Assembly (NCBI GenBank): GCA_032622095.1
Contig: CP136066.1
Span: forward strand, 169,022,664 to 169,086,663
Source of the DNA: Siphonodentalium dalli
Lineage: Eukaryota; Mollusca; Scaphopoda; Gadilida; Siphonodentaliidae
Direction of reading: 5' to 3'
Length of the DNA: 64,000 nt
The position numbers and the translations under genes were made by a program. This document shows positions 37,470 to 48,819 of this stretch, piece after piece (positions within the stretch are counted from its first letter, which is position 1; each line of letters begins with the position of its first letter). The notes under the pieces were generated by a model. The model worked only from the letters and a program-made list of their open reading frames with translations. It was not told where the DNA came from and made no database searches.

Positions 37470-40095
37470 TATTGTTCGGACGTCTCTGATTACACCAAAT
37501 GCGAACGAAACATTGACATTCTGATTGGAAGCGTGAACCTGTGAGGTTTTCATTCGCGGGATGGATTCTGCAACCTGTCTTTCCCAGAGATACCATCAGG
37601 CCACGCACACTCCTATAAAAAAAAGCATTTGTTTAGTACAATATGCAGAAATACATAAAAACAACTTCAACGATAAACTAATTACTCCGGGATTATATGT
37701 CAACGCACCGGGCTCCTCAGATGGTCTTGCTTGCTGTGCAGGTGCATTTCGAACCACTGGTTCTTCGTGATAGTCACCAAGATTGGTCTGACTCTGTCAT
37801 GATCTGGAAAAATTAAGAAAAGTGCATCATAACTATGAGTATTATTTGACGAGAATAATCACGGATTATCAAAATGAACACACATGTTATATAAAGTAAA
37901 TTCGTGACTAACTTATTGGTGCCATAGAGGTGGGCGGTCGCATTGGTCCTGCTCTTCAGTTTTGGTGTTTGTACTCCTCTGGGTATTCGTGTCTGACAAT
38001 TAACTGACTGGTGAGTAAGGATCCGACAGTGATGGGTTGCCTGCCGTCCTCTCAGTGTCTCACGAATCCGGCATCATCTCTCAGCCATCTGGTTCTGCGA
38101 AAGTTCGTCGCTGTAATCGCACCGTGGCTGGTGTATGGTATGCGCTTCTGTGACACCGTCGGCCTGACCTTCTGTATCGATCTCTCGTCCAGCGGGATAC
38201 CTTTCTGTTTGCATGTGTAATCAATGCCTAATACAAATATTTTTGAAAAGTACTTAAATTATACAGCTATCCAATAAGTTATGGTTGCTTTGTTTGTTTA
38301 TTAGTTTAAACATATTTATTTGTCCAATTGTATAAAGATGGTACGGGACACACAAAATTATATACAAACAGTGGCATTGGAGGTCAGGTGTTGGTCTCCC
38401 TTGATGGTACCCCATCTTTCGTTTATTAACCAATTTCCAAGCAAATGAGTATCGCAAAAATCAATCGACATTGATTTTGCTCGTTGTGTTTAATGCTTCA
38501 GAGCTATAAGAATATCGCCGAAATCGATAGAGTTATCACGCTTCTTCCGTTTAGGATGTTTTTTTATTTTCAATGATGAAATCACGATAATTACCTGTAT
38601 ATTTGACGGGATCTTCGTGGCCCGTCTTTGTCGTCTGGTCAAGGACATCCATACTAAGTTTATTCACAACATGGCACAGCTCCGAACAAAATGTTCTGGT
38701 TGTCGATGCACTGGTATGTGCAGCTGCCGCTCGGTTAGCGTTCCATCACACCAGACCATCGAGAAGATACGCATGGAAGCACAGGCCCCTAGGGAAAATT
38801 ACTAAAATACCAATACAGACTATACCAGTGTAAAGGTTCCAATGATCGATTTTGGCTAGAACCACACTATTAAAGCCCATACAATTCTAGACATACATAA
38901 TTGCAGCCATGAACGTAAATGAGATGGACAGGCAACTCTCACAGAGTAACGCGATATATCGGGGATTCTTTTGTTTGTAATTAACGAGCGCCTGACTGCG
39001 AGATCGTCTGTTGGAATCACGGAACTAAATGGTTTCCCATAGGCGACAGTGTTAACGTTTAGGCCAAATTCACTGAATTGAAGCCTGCAGGCCATATCAG
39101 TGATGTTTACCCGGCTAGATTGACACCAGTTGATCACGAAAATGGACGAAAAATCATAGGTCGTGTGTTTACTTTTTACAATAAATCCCCAAGTGTACGA
39201 CAGCCAAATTTGATCTGGACAAATCCAGAACTACAGCAGCTAGTTAAATAAATTTCCCGCTCACAAAAATCCATTCCCCCATTCATTCACCAGTTTAAAT
39301 TATTTAGATATGATGTACAAATCAAATAAACGCGATGTCATCCTTTAATAACGTGTCGCATGTATCAGGTGAAGGTCATTATTCAGTTACCTTCACCTTT
39401 AGCATTCCACGGCGTACTCGTTCCCCGACTCTGGAACACATTTAGCTCCCTGATTCCTGTTGCTAACCACTGCGTAAACAAAATGGCGTCTTTTGCTTTC
39501 TTTTAGTGTCGAAACAATATCGATAGCACGCTATGTTTCCTTTCTGACTCTAGCTTTCATTTACCCGCTTATTAATAAACGCTTGAATTAATTTTAAATG
39601 GATACATTTCGTTTATTATTTATAGTGGCCTAATAAAAGTGGGAAAGCACCCAAATGAGCATTACAAATAAAGCTTTGAAATTTAATCATCATACTCATA
39701 GAATGAGCATTGTTGTCATTTCCGCCGAATTATTTCTTAACTAAAACTAAAAACTATTAATAACATATCAAGGTGGTGAATGATCAATTAGCAAAACTTA
39801 GTGATGTTTATATAACCAGGCTTGAAGGAAGCGGGAAGTTTTAATCTTCCCCAAAGCAATGCTAATTGAATATGATCACACTTCAGTTAAAACAATGTTG
39901 ACACATCGCGGAGAGGGCTAATCATCGCTGATTTGACGTGTTTAATCAACAACGAAGCCATTGACAATATTGTTTTATTTCGCGTGTGACTTCTGAGTTC
40001 ATAGTGCGATGGTTCAATCAACTACAGCATGACATCTACACTTACTAGTAGCTATTATTAAGTATCTTCGGTTTAAACAAAGAGTTATACAGACA
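37470..40095. other. Mostly unassigned
   Basis: Short open frames at 37561-37770, 38011-38220 and 38603-38833 show no recognisable domain and I do not call them genes. A relic of the 448-bp repeat lies at 39026-39066. Confidence 0.4.
39026..39066. repeat. Relic of the 23.1/24.4-kb terminal repeat
   Basis: 'ggaactaaatggtttcccat' followed by 'agtgttaacgttta' closely matches the first 45 bases of the repeats at 23084 and 24425. Similarity fades afterwards, so only the end of a diverged copy remains. Confidence 0.65.
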
Positions 40096-40100
40096 ACTTT

Positions 40101-40553
40101 AAAATATATATAGTTTTTTTTGTATGCCAAACATAATCAGCGCGTAAATAGTGTATTGTCATCAAGACGTACGATGTTGTACGTAAACAAGAGCCTGATC
40201 GTGTGACAGAAGTTTTGCTTCTGTTTACATAACACAGCGCAATTTTATTGGTTAATCACACACAAATTATATAAACGATCTTTATTATTTCCCTATCAGG
40301 AAAACAGTAACCAATAGCGCTCTTTATGTTTACCATATCCGTATCTAAACAAAAGGCAGGAAAATAACGTTTTTTGCTTTTGTTTACATAACAAAGGAAA
40401 CACATTTGACGATAACATACTGTTTATGCCATATTTTTGATTGGTATAAGAACAAAGTATGTCTATATATTACTATTCTTTCTGTTTATGGCGGTTTTTG
40501 ACGGAGGTGAAGATTTTAACAGCATACCATCACCAACGCCGCCCGTATCTTTA
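40101..40553. mobile_element. Second copy of the TTAA MITE, left end missing
   Basis: It matches 10593-11023 throughout, including 'ccaaacataatcagcgcgta' and the right end ACGCCGCCCGTATCTTTAA. The left TIR with GGGCGGCG is absent, so this copy cannot be mobilised as a pair. Confidence 0.75.
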
Positions 40554-40789
40554 AGTATTTATGTAAATGCAAACTATTAAACAATAAAGCGCCACATCAT
40601 AGAGAGAAAAACTAATGTATATTCACATATTATAAATAAAGCTTATAGTAATCAGATTGGGTATTGTGAATATGTATTTAAAAGCCTATAAAATTGAGAT
40701 ATACCCCCCCCCCGACTTTCACAAGTGAAATGTTTTCTTAATTTGTCTTCGAGCTAATTTAGAATTATCAATTGATCGTGCAGAATCCT

Positions 40790-41281
40790 GTTTGCAACCA
40801 GTGTTGCCATGTTTCGGAGTCAGAGTCTGACTTCCAATGGCTCTTAGATGTGTCATGGTGTTTTTGACATCGTACAGATGGATTGTTACTAGATCCACCT
40901 TTATGCCTATAATGTCCGAAATGTTATTCCAGGCGGTCCTGATTGAATCTGTTGGTCAAAACAAAGTCAGCACCTTTATCCAGAGTGTATTTAACACAGC
41001 TCAGAATTGAGGAAACAGTTATTCTCCGGCCTGAAATGGTCTGCCTGCTGATTTGCATCCCCACGGACCTTTGTCTTGATGCCTTTATCCTTCCGCGCAT
41101 TGACAGCATTCTCCCATTCTTTCAGATAGTTCAGAAAGTCGTTGTATTCGAGCCACGATAATATTGCATCATCCTTGTCTCTATAAACATCTATGTTTAC
41201 ATTTCTGTTTGTCACACACTCGCCCATATTCCGTGTATTCAGACAATCATACCATTTGTTAAATGTCTTTATGAAGCTCAC
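40790..41281 (-). pseudogene. P-element/THAP-type transposase C-terminus, frameshifted
   Basis: Frame one reads FIKTFNKWYDCLNTRNMGE and SWLEYNDFLNYLKEWENAV. Frame two continues with ISRQTISGRRITVSSILSCV and KGADFVLTNRFNQDRLE. Frame three gives EQHFGHYRHKGGSSNNPSV, and then a block LRAIGSQTLTPKHGN. The order FI..FN..(F/Y)DCLN, WL...FL.YL..WE, and ADFVLTNRFNQD.LEQ.FG.....GGS..NP is the C-terminal region of P-element/THAP9-like transposases. At least three frame changes make it dead. Earlier parts of such a transposase occur at 45.6-45.8 and 58.2-58.4 kb, also on the minus strand. Confidence 0.8.
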
Positions 41282-41589
41282 AGTTTATGTAACATTGTCA
41301 CAACACATAAGCTCGAGTACATTTGCCACTGTACTACTGAGTACACTTGCAGCCAAACGGACTTTCATATATGGCTTTAGATATACATGCGCATTAATTA
41401 GTTTTGGACATAGTCAGTTGATCAGTTTTAGAATACTTTTCGTACAAGTCCAATATGTGAAGCAGGAGATATCCTTTCCATTGATCCACAATTTCCTCGA
41501 CTTTGGATATGCATAAGAGTTACTAAAGCAAATTATTACTTGATCCTACTCTTATTCCATTCAATAAACCCATTCTATAAATAGAGGAT

Positions 41590-41890
41590 CTCACATGAGT
41601 TTCTAGTTTATACGGAATTTATCAACCGAGTTCACTAAATTCGATTTGAGCCGAGGTTTACCGAGGCTAAAATAGAATTTAGACGAGGTTGATACATTAC
41701 GTATAAAATAGGACGAGTGTGAGATACCTTTTATCACATGATCAAATAAACCCGAAGCAACGCGCAATATTCATCGAAAACAACAATCATAAACTACAGC
41801 GATCGCAAGTTATTTGAAGAACGCCGTGACGTCATCGCACGCGCTGATATTAAACGTGTCTATTACCGATAATTATGAAACTGCTTTTAG
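41590..41890. repeat. Dispersed repeat with an internal palindrome
   Basis: An inverted pair ('tttatacggaatttatcaac' and 'gttgatacattacgtataaa') lies at 41605-41705. The following 200 bp match 11284-11510 in reverse orientation. Confidence 0.55.
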
Positions 41891-42760
41891 GGCAACATTA
41901 TGTGATAAATTGTGATATTAAACGTTCGTTTAATAACAGGAAATAGTGCCAGATGACTAATTTTCTGAAAATAAGCGTACAACGAAGGTCCTATCAAATG
42001 AGTAAATAAATTAGTAAGACCCTAACATGATTTGAGAGCATTTTATATTTTAAATTATTCTGATTGGTACCATCTTGACAGTAACAATAGTACTACTCTT
42101 CATCCCCTTTCCTTTGGAAAACGATGTTGCCTCCTCCAATGTTTTCAGTAACGCAAGTTCTTTATCTGTGTCTGTACACTGTATACATCAATTATAGTTT
42201 TATAAGATATGCCTACATAAAATAGAGTATGATGTCTAGATGATCATGCCTTTATCTGTTCTGGATAAGGTCTGATAACACTATACATGCATTCGTTGTA
42301 GTAATTTCCACACACATGCCCTTGATGTGACCTTTTAATAATTCGGCAAACTAAACTATTGCCCACAATGTAACCTAACCCAGATAAATGTTAATGAAAT
42401 TTACTTTCCGAAACTAAAGGCCACGACTATTCTAACGCATGAAGATGGGATGTAGTTAATTGAAAGTTGTAAATAAAGTTAAGTCACCTAAAAACAAAAA
42501 TCCGTGACAATGAAAAGGCACTCCAAATAAAGAATTATTTTAATACAGATTACTAGCCCTTTTAATTAGCAACGATTTACTTAAAGCGTTGTGCTGTTAG
42601 TTTATCATGTTAGATACTTTAAATAGACAAGACATTTATCTCTCACATTTTATAAAGGACCACATAAAAGTGCAGTTAATTTATTAAAGTCGGAGAGCTT
42701 CTCTTAGTTTAGGTGTCAACCATATTTGTTGAGTTCCAGATATAAGAATTACTAACTTAC

Positions 42761-42861
42761 CTTTAGCTCGGATTTCATTCCAAGTCGAATAGAATTTCAA
42801 TTTTTTTCCCTGCCCCATCCAGATTCTCCTTCCCTTTCATGAGTTGGTATTCATTCAATAT
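42761..42861 (-). pseudogene. C-terminal module exon (ILNEYQLMKGK), left copy
   Basis: Acceptor TTTTCTGCAG and donor CTAAAG|GTAAGT are both intact. It enters in phase 0, continuing from 43409. It encodes ILNEYQLMKGKENLDGAGKK, then hits a stop (TGA) before the donor. Compared with the right copy (52410-52484, ILYEYLLMKGKLFELVANTM), sequence has been gained in the middle and lost near the end, giving the frame break. Confidence 0.6.
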
Positions 42862-43408
42862 CTGCAGAAAAGAAACATGAAGAAATTTGAAGAGTAAACA
42901 CAACTTGAATGGCCATCTTAATACCTGAGAGTTATGTAAATTGAGAGTGCATCCTTGGTTGGATTATATAGTCTGCACTATTTAATATGGTACATATTAT
43001 ATATTTATAAATGTAACTAACAACCAGATCCATATAAGTTTCCTAAATTATGACTAGCTTAGCAATGTGTCTAGGATGGCTTTAATCACTGCCTATCTTA
43101 AATTGTAGTTCTTAATATATGTTTCAACACATTCGTTGCATGGCTCATGCAGGTATTAGAGAATAGACATTTATGGCAAAAATTGCGATTAATTTTAAAG
43201 CTCGGATACATGTACATAATCTGGGGTCGGTCTAAATTTTTTGTACAGCATTTTGCAGAACTGGGTAGAATTTGTATAGCATTCCCTACCAATACATGTT
43301 TTTCAATGACAGTTGGTTTAGTAGCAAATTGGAAATTGCATTGCGAATTGCAATGCGAATCCAGTTAAATCGAGCCCCTATAACGTAATAGTAAGATTAT
43401 TCACTTAC

Positions 43409-43740
43409 ATATTCAATGTCATTGAAGCATGGGAATTCCTCGAGTATAGGTGCTATGGCACCTCCTTCCAGTCCCTTCAGCCATTCTCGTCTTTTGGTGA
43501 ATGATTCCTTTAAAAGCAGCTTTATGTGACTGGAAGGTTTCGATTTTTCTGACTCTGCCTTCATTTCAGCCAAGTGGTCGGTATAATCATCCTGGCTGGT
43601 GAAATAATGTGACTGCACAGATCGCCTTTTAAAAGAAGAGATCTTTATTTTTGTCTGTTTTTTGTCAACATCCATACTCTTTCTCATGTTTTAAGGCGCA
43701 AGTTTCTGATCTTAGCACTCAGTCGATCATTGAATACAGA
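43409..43740 (-). pseudogene. SAMD3-like C-terminal exon, left copy
   Basis: Acceptor TTTTTTTCAG and donor GAATAT|GTAAGT are strong. It encodes SVFNDRLSAKIRNLRLK, then after a one-base deletion (AAAACATG where the right copy has AAAAACAAG) RKSMDVDKKQTKIKISSFKR, SQDDYTDHLAEM, LLKESFTKRREWLKG and ILEEFPCFNDIEY. Its 332 nt would be 333 with that base, giving phase 0 at both ends. The KRREWL...IL..FPCF pattern resembles uncharacterised SAMD3-like proteins. The exon is otherwise well kept, better than its right-hand twin at 52694-52955. Confidence 0.65.
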
Positions 43741-44252
43741 CTGAAAAAAAGCTACAATTGTTAAATAGTAACTGCCCTTTCACTACTACAGTCTTAGCAA
43801 TATCATATCGGTAGAGTGTTAAGTAGACTATGCTGACAAATGTCGAGATATATGGCCTAGCAACTGAAATGATGATAAACCCCAATCAAACAACCAAACA
43901 CAAAATCAGCTTACAGGGGAATCTACTACACTCACCTTAATGATCTGCAGATATATCACATAGTTAAATTTGATAATACAAGCACAGCCTGACAATAACA
44001 TAAGTGCTCGCTCAGATGTTTCAAAACAATTGGGTTCAATAAATCTTGAAATAGTTAGTTTGAATAGCAACTAGAGCTGAAACAATTAATCAAAGAATCG
44101 ATAAATCGTCCATTAATTCACTAATGATTAATGAGATAACCGATTAATCACCTGAGTTGAATCCAGGCCTACCATTATAATATGTTGATGACTAAAATTG
44201 GTAAATTCTGTTTGGAATATTATTTATGTACACGGAAACGACCCATGCTTAC

Positions 44253-44470
44253 CCATGGTTCTGTACCAGTTGGCATCCGAATGCATGGGTACTTCAAATA
44301 CATTTGTTCTCCCACCTGCTTGTACTAGGACGACTCCTTGATCCTAAACACATTCGTATAGAAGCTTCCGCATTCTGATATCAAGTGGTTGAATGATGCC
44401 AAACTATTGCCATTTCTTAAGGCTTCTTCCAGTCCCGATGAAAAGGTGGGAATCGGAACTGTGAATATTT
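44253..44470 (-). pseudogene. KYP-type domain exon, left copy with a stop
   Basis: Acceptor TTTTTCCAG and donor CCATGG|GTAAGC are intact, and the length of 218 nt equals the right copy. It encodes IFTVPIPTFSSGLEEALRNG, SFNHLISECGSFYTNVF and IKESS, then a TAG at 44325-44327 where the right copy has AAG. The downstream residues (YKQVGE...KYPCI) are therefore not reached. Confidence 0.7.
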
Positions 44471-44840
44471 CTGGAAAAACATTTATATGAATATTAAATA
44501 TTTGTACTTGGTATTGGTAATGCATACAATAAATTTGAGACATATTATGGCTCAAGGAAACATTCAGAGCATAGCAAGTGGAAAAACTGTATATCTATCT
44601 GAGATCGCCTGAATAAGATAATCCATCTTTAAATAAGTTTGTATTCAAAATACATGAACATCCACATGTACATTTAGCTTCCATCTACACATATGACAAT
44701 AGGCATCAACAGTACATGTAACATTCATGAGAAATATTAAGATAATCATCGTGAATGCCTGAATGGTTGCTGAGGTAACAATACCAGTACCTCCACTTAT
44801 TGAAGTTACTAGGAGGCTAAAAAAATTGTTTGATACATAC

Positions 44841-45068
44841 TCTGTGCAGGTTTGGCTGGCAATGAAGATGACACGATTGACTCATCTGGCAAATCAGCTC
44901 TGCTTGGTCTCTCTCTGCATTTACTTCATTGGCAGAATGTTGTTGTGTCTGTTATTGTTGTCTAGATCTCCATACCTCACCACCCTCCAGACAACAGAGG
45001 ACATCATCATTAAGAATCAGAAATACTTCATCATCATCCACCTCGATTCCTTCTTTCTCTGTTACAAT
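44841..45068 (-). pseudogene. CIDE-N second-half exon, left copy with a stop
   Basis: It begins IVTEKEGIEVDDDEVFLILN and continues DDVLCCLEGGEVWRSRQQ, the acidic DDDE and EKG/W-type end of a CIDE-N domain. A TAA follows the RQQ, and an extra AG further on shifts the frame. It is 228 nt against 232 nt in the intact right copy (54231-54462). The donor ACAGA|GTATGT is good. Confidence 0.75.
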
Positions 45069-45299
45069 CTTTGCAGCGTGTATGGACAAAAGAGCTGATG
45101 CTGCGACGATGTAAATGAGTGGAAATTTGTGCAAAGTAGACAATTCAAATAAAGTGCCAGCGGTGAAGAAAGTGTCGGGTTACTGTTTCCAACTTTTTAT
45201 GAACAAAGGCAACGACCAGTCTAACCTGAGAACAAATTTCGTCTCAAAGTTGATATAGCTGCTTAGTGAATGAAACTTGTACTGGAGTCATAAATTACC

Positions 45300-45441
45300 A
45301 TGTTTGCATCATTCATAGAGCACATGGGTGTATTTTGAACTAATACATGGCTCAAATTCAAACAGTTGTTGCATATATTCTGTTCAGTATAAAAGGAGAT
45401 GGTCCCGTAAATGGCTGGATTAAGCGTACAATACAACTTTA
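45300..45441. mobile_element. Right half of the palindromic MITE family
   Basis: 'catagagcacatgggtgtat' to 'aaatggctggattaagcgta' matches the right half of the elements at 25906 and 49767. The right duplicated copy keeps an even shorter piece (54672-54745), so part was lost after the duplication. Confidence 0.6.
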
Positions 45442-45574
45442 AAGTAATGGTGTCACGGTGTCCCTCTTCCAGTTGTCAAACAAAAACAAACATGACAACT
45501 GAGATGGAGTTAGAAGTTAAACCCTGTGCTCTATCTACTATATGTACATGCATATTTGACATTCAATGGCATGT

Positions 45575-45834
45575 GTTTGTTAACAATATATTTTCCTCGA
45601 CTTGTCAAGGGGATTGATGCTATAATTAACACCATCGTCGCCAGAGAGAAGCTCAAAAAGCTTTTGGTTGGCCGAAGCACCATCACACGTAAGGAACAGA
45701 ACTCTGAATCCAACGACACATTCCAATACGATCACTGCTTTCTCCATGATAGGCCATGCGACCAAACTTGTTAGTGAAATACCAGACAACATACTAGTAG
45801 TACTTCCTAGATATTGAGTGGAGAGGATTAGCAA
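45575..45834 (-). pseudogene. P-element transposase fragment (TCDGASANQKLF)
   Basis: A minus frame reads LVAWPIMEKAVIVLECVVGF, then RVLFLTCDGASANQKLFELL, then NYSINPLDKSRKIYC before a stop. The V-x-x-x-T-x-D-G-A-x-x-N-x-K pattern is the central part of P-element/THAP transposases, containing a conserved Asp. It lies upstream of, and on the same strand as, the C-terminal remnant at 40.8-41.3 kb, but SAMD3-like exons lie between, so they need not be one element. A decayed twin is at 58185-58430. Confidence 0.7.
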
Positions 45835-45859
45835 GCGCTATAACAGTATGTTGTAAACA

Positions 45860-46380
45860 GCATGGTATGACTTTAACCAACGTTTACTTATCAGACAGAT
45901 AGCCACGGTGTTGAGTGTTTTCTTATCGCACACTCCTTAAGTACTGTACCGTAACATAAAATGGCGTTTGTTGACTAACACTGTGTACGATGTAATGAAC
46001 GTTGACTACACACTGTTAAAAAAAATTCCGTTATTTTACGGAACAACATTTTTATTATAATACACATTAATAACAGGAGTTTCTCAACATATAATCAATA
46101 CAAAGGTGATTTGAATAACAAACATACAGACACAGTTGGAAGTTTGGATCAGGACTATCTATATACCAACTGGAGAATTGCCTGTCAAAAAGGAAGGTAA
46201 TGGATCAAAGCACAACTCATTTAGTGCCTTAATCCTATACAATCTGCATAGAACAAGCTGAATTGTGTCACTATACTATAATAGGGGAGACATATACCCA
46301 AAAACAATGTTGATTAATTAGAAATAATTTTTATCCTGAGCGAATTTCAAGGGCAATATGGAATTTCCAACCTTCAACAA
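45860..46380. other. Nothing recognised
   Basis: AT-rich sequence to the right of the left duplication copy. No coding or defined repeat was seen. Confidence 0.4.
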
Positions 46381-46384
46381 GAGC

Positions 46385-46705
46385 ACGCCGTCGGGGCGTG
46401 GGCACAATACCACCTTACTGGAGTAAAGTGGGGCAAGGTTTAATTCATTCGTTTGAAACTTGGTTCAGTTCACTCGATTCAATCTAAAGTTATCATCTGG
46501 AAACCGCATATCAGGTAAAAATCTGAGTCGAAAAGGGGCATAACTCAGTCAAAATCATGCGGACAGAACCCATATTCACACTTTATCTGTATTTTGGTGT
46601 GTTAAAGTAACATACCAAATTTGGTTCAGTTCACTCAATTCAATCTAAAGTTATCATCCGGAAACCAAATACGGACGGACAGACGGACGGACAACCCATT
46701 TCCAT
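46385..46705 (+). mobile_element. SINE-like repeat with (GGAC)n tail
   Basis: It starts 'gagcacgccgtcggggcgtg' and contains 'aaggggcataactcagtcaa'. The block 'tcagttcactc(g/a)attcaat' with 'aaagttatcat' occurs twice, and the element ends in 'acggacggacagacggacgg'. This layout is typical of dispersed repeats in mollusc-like genomes. A related tail occurs at 49060-49175. Confidence 0.6.
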
Positions 46706-46892
46706 AATACGAGCTTTTTTTCAAAAGGGCGTATAAAAATGTGTTATGTCTCAGTCTTTCTACAACGGATCACCATGAAATTTTGTATACCATGTTTTAA
46801 GATGCGCGTGCCAAATATTGAGTTGAATTAGACATATATACACATATGAGATTCGACAAACAAACGAAAATTGAAAATTGCGACAGATAAAC

Positions 46893-47230
46893 ATATATAT
46901 TGAAATATGGGTGGCGGTGGGCATGCCGAGCAGCTTCTTCTGTTACTTCTGGCCTTGGTTTCAAGCCGTATTTCCCCTGAAGATCATCCACCAATATTGT
47001 TACCATTGCTCTGCGCTCCTTGTTTGTTGGAATTTTTCCCTGGTTGAGTTTTTTATTGAGAGTATATGTAAATTTGTCCCATGGCACTGAGTAATGGGCT
47101 GATGGCGGCTTCTCACTTTGATCAGTCAAAACAGGTTCATTTGTAGCTGTAATACTGCTTGTGGCTGCAGATAGTTCCTTGGATTTTGAAGGCAAATCAG
47201 TACGATTAGTATCCTGTATGCTGCATGTTC
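46893..47230 (-). CDS. Linker-domain exon following a CIDE-N cassette
   Basis: Acceptor TTGAACTTCAG brings in two bases that complete the phase-1 codon left by either 48141-48276 or 50760-50902. It encodes a Ser/Thr-rich linker (SKELSAATSSITATNEP), then VPWDKFTYTLNKKLNQGKIP and ERRAMVTILVDDL, with RHAHRHPYF near the end. The W..F...L...L..G..P....RR.MV.I.VDD pattern recurs, from memory, after CIDE-N domains in uncharacterised invertebrate and fish proteins. The 3' border is uncertain; TAT|GTTTAT at 46892 is my best guess. There is no stop or frameshift. Confidence 0.65.
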
Positions 47231-47239
47231 CTGAAGTTC

Positions 47240-48135
47240 AAATGAAGTATCAAGACCAGTATTAAAACACTTCATTGCAGAAAAATAATAAGCAGCTAAA
47301 TGATGTTAAATTCCAACAACAAAAGTTATATATCTCTTTGTGTGTTAGACAAAAGAGAATGATCAAATTGATTAATACATGTAAATAGAATACATATTGG
47401 TTTAATTGAGATTATATTGTATGTGCCTGATTATCTGCTTTTGGATTATTATATTTATGAAGATATGTATGCAAGCATCACTTTGACATGCGCACTATTG
47501 CAATTCAAGACATAGTATGTACTTGTTCGGGTGCGTGAAACTGATAAGTTAGAATTCAGTTGCTATGCCAACTTGATGAATGTGGCATTCTACCAACATC
47601 ACCGCAAATCTCAAGAAAATAGACCATACCACTCCATAGAAATCATCATCCGAACTATGCTAAATTGTACATATTTACTACTTGAATCGGGACGCATCTA
47701 TCGGCGATAAACTAACGAAAATATTTCGCGATCGACAGTCACTGCATTTAAGTAATATATAAGAATCGCGGTGTGTGTTGTAAATATGGATACAAAATTA
47801 CTACTTTGAACAAGATTATTGACACACAGTATCGATGTGATTAAATTTTGACACGACGTGCATTGAAGTCTTAAAAGGTACAACTTTAGCCATTTGCATG
47901 GCACGGAACAGTAAAGAGTATTCCATGTTGTTCTATTCCTGAATCTTGATATAGAAGAACACAAGAGCGTCTGTTTCACTTATGTATGAAAAATTGAAAA
48001 CAGATTTAAAGTGGCTGTAACCAACGCAAGTCATTTTTAGAGAACATGATGCCAGTGGGAACTACCTAACTATTCAATATATTGTGACCGACAGTTACTA
48101 AGATGCTACAATATAACTATAAATAAACCTTTGTA
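47240..48135. other. Intron, nothing recognised
   Basis: This lies between the linker exon and the CIDE-N exon at 48141. No coding segment or repeat with ends was found. Confidence 0.45.
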
Positions 48136-48140
48136 ATTGC

Positions 48141-48276
48141 CTGCTATACTAGGTTCCGTCCATTGTTCGTCTATTGTTTGAAGCATCAACACACAGTCAG
48201 CCGCGCGTTTCAATTCCATGTAGAATTTAAGACATTCGTCATCATCTATCTCTGAGCCTTCCTTCTCTAGCACAAC
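48141..48276 (-). CDS. CIDE-N domain, second half (cassette 2)
   Basis: Acceptor TTGAAATTACAG follows cassette 2's first half in phase 0. The exon encodes VVLEKEGSEIDDDECLKFYM, then RAADCVLMLQTIDEQWTEPS. This is the acidic (E-x-D-D-D-E) face and hydrophobic core strand of CIDE-N, the homotypic interaction domain of CAD/ICAD nucleases and CIDE proteins. It ends in phase 1 at GCAG|GCAATT, a GC rather than GT donor. The phase still matches the linker exon at 47230, so I keep the call. 136 nt, no stop. Confidence 0.75.
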
Positions 48277-48677
48277 CTGTAATTTCAACAAAATGTATTC
48301 AACATGAATACTCATCATATATCTGATGGACACAAATTATTCGCTTAAATGAATGTTCTGCACATGAAGAATGGGAACTTTTTGACTGGTTATTAAATAA
48401 ATTTCAAATGGTGGTAACTTGTCAATTCTCAAAATTCCAAGATTTCATTATGTGGTGATCTTGCTGCTAGCAATGTGCCATTTATATACATGTGTGTACA
48501 ATTATGTAATATCAGGCACAATAAAGTACAAATAAGGTAAATAATACTTGGTCATCACTGCACAATATTCAAGCTAGTTGATACCAGGGTTACCAAATTT
48601 TGTAACACAATAAGGAACTCTTCAAGTGTCAATATCGTCAGTTACAATATACTAATATAATAATACTAGTACTGTAC

Positions 48678-48816
48678 CTTCATATTTTTCGGATCGTCTG
48701 AAATTTCCAACTTCTTAAGACCAGCCATTTTCAGTCCCTTCAAATTGTTTGCCACAACCATTTTTCTTAGTACTCGCTGACAATTCCAGATTTTGTAAAT
48801 TTTCATGTTGATAAAT
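48678..48816 (-). CDS. CIDE-N domain, first half (cassette 2)
   Basis: Acceptor CGATATTTCAG precedes a short leader and an ATG at 48806. The exon encodes MKIYKIWNCQRVLRKMVVAN and then AGLKKLEISDDPKNMK, ending at AAG|GTACAG in phase 0. The F/Y-K-V/I-W-x-x-x-R-x-x-R-K-x-V-V-A-x-x-L-x-x-L opening with basic residues is the classical first strand-helix of CIDE-N. It reads straight into VVLEKEGSEIDDDE in the next exon. The ATG could be a start if the upstream part is 5' UTR. Confidence 0.8.
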
Positions 48817-48819
48817 CTG

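Larger units (their letters stand above)
42170..45852. repeat. Segmental duplication, left copy
   Basis: This segment matches 51840-58529 in the same orientation. It starts near 'atcaattatagttttataag' and ends at 'gctataacagtatg'. The right copy additionally holds the 3.3-kb insertion at 54869-58179, whose uninterrupted site here is at about 45561-45570. Each copy also has private indels. Together the copies contain five exon-like segments and a P-element fragment. Confidence 0.85.

Noticed and set aside
37561..38833. Open frames at 37.56, 38.01 and 38.60 kb, the last with a Cys-rich CSGCRCTGMCSCRS string
   Set aside because: No domain, no splice context, and competing frames are equally open. 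The Cys spacing fits no motif I know.
45411..45774. Plus-strand frames at 45.4-45.8 and 58.2-58.4 kb
   Set aside because: They are the reverse side of the P-element fragment on the minus strand, where the recognisable residues are.
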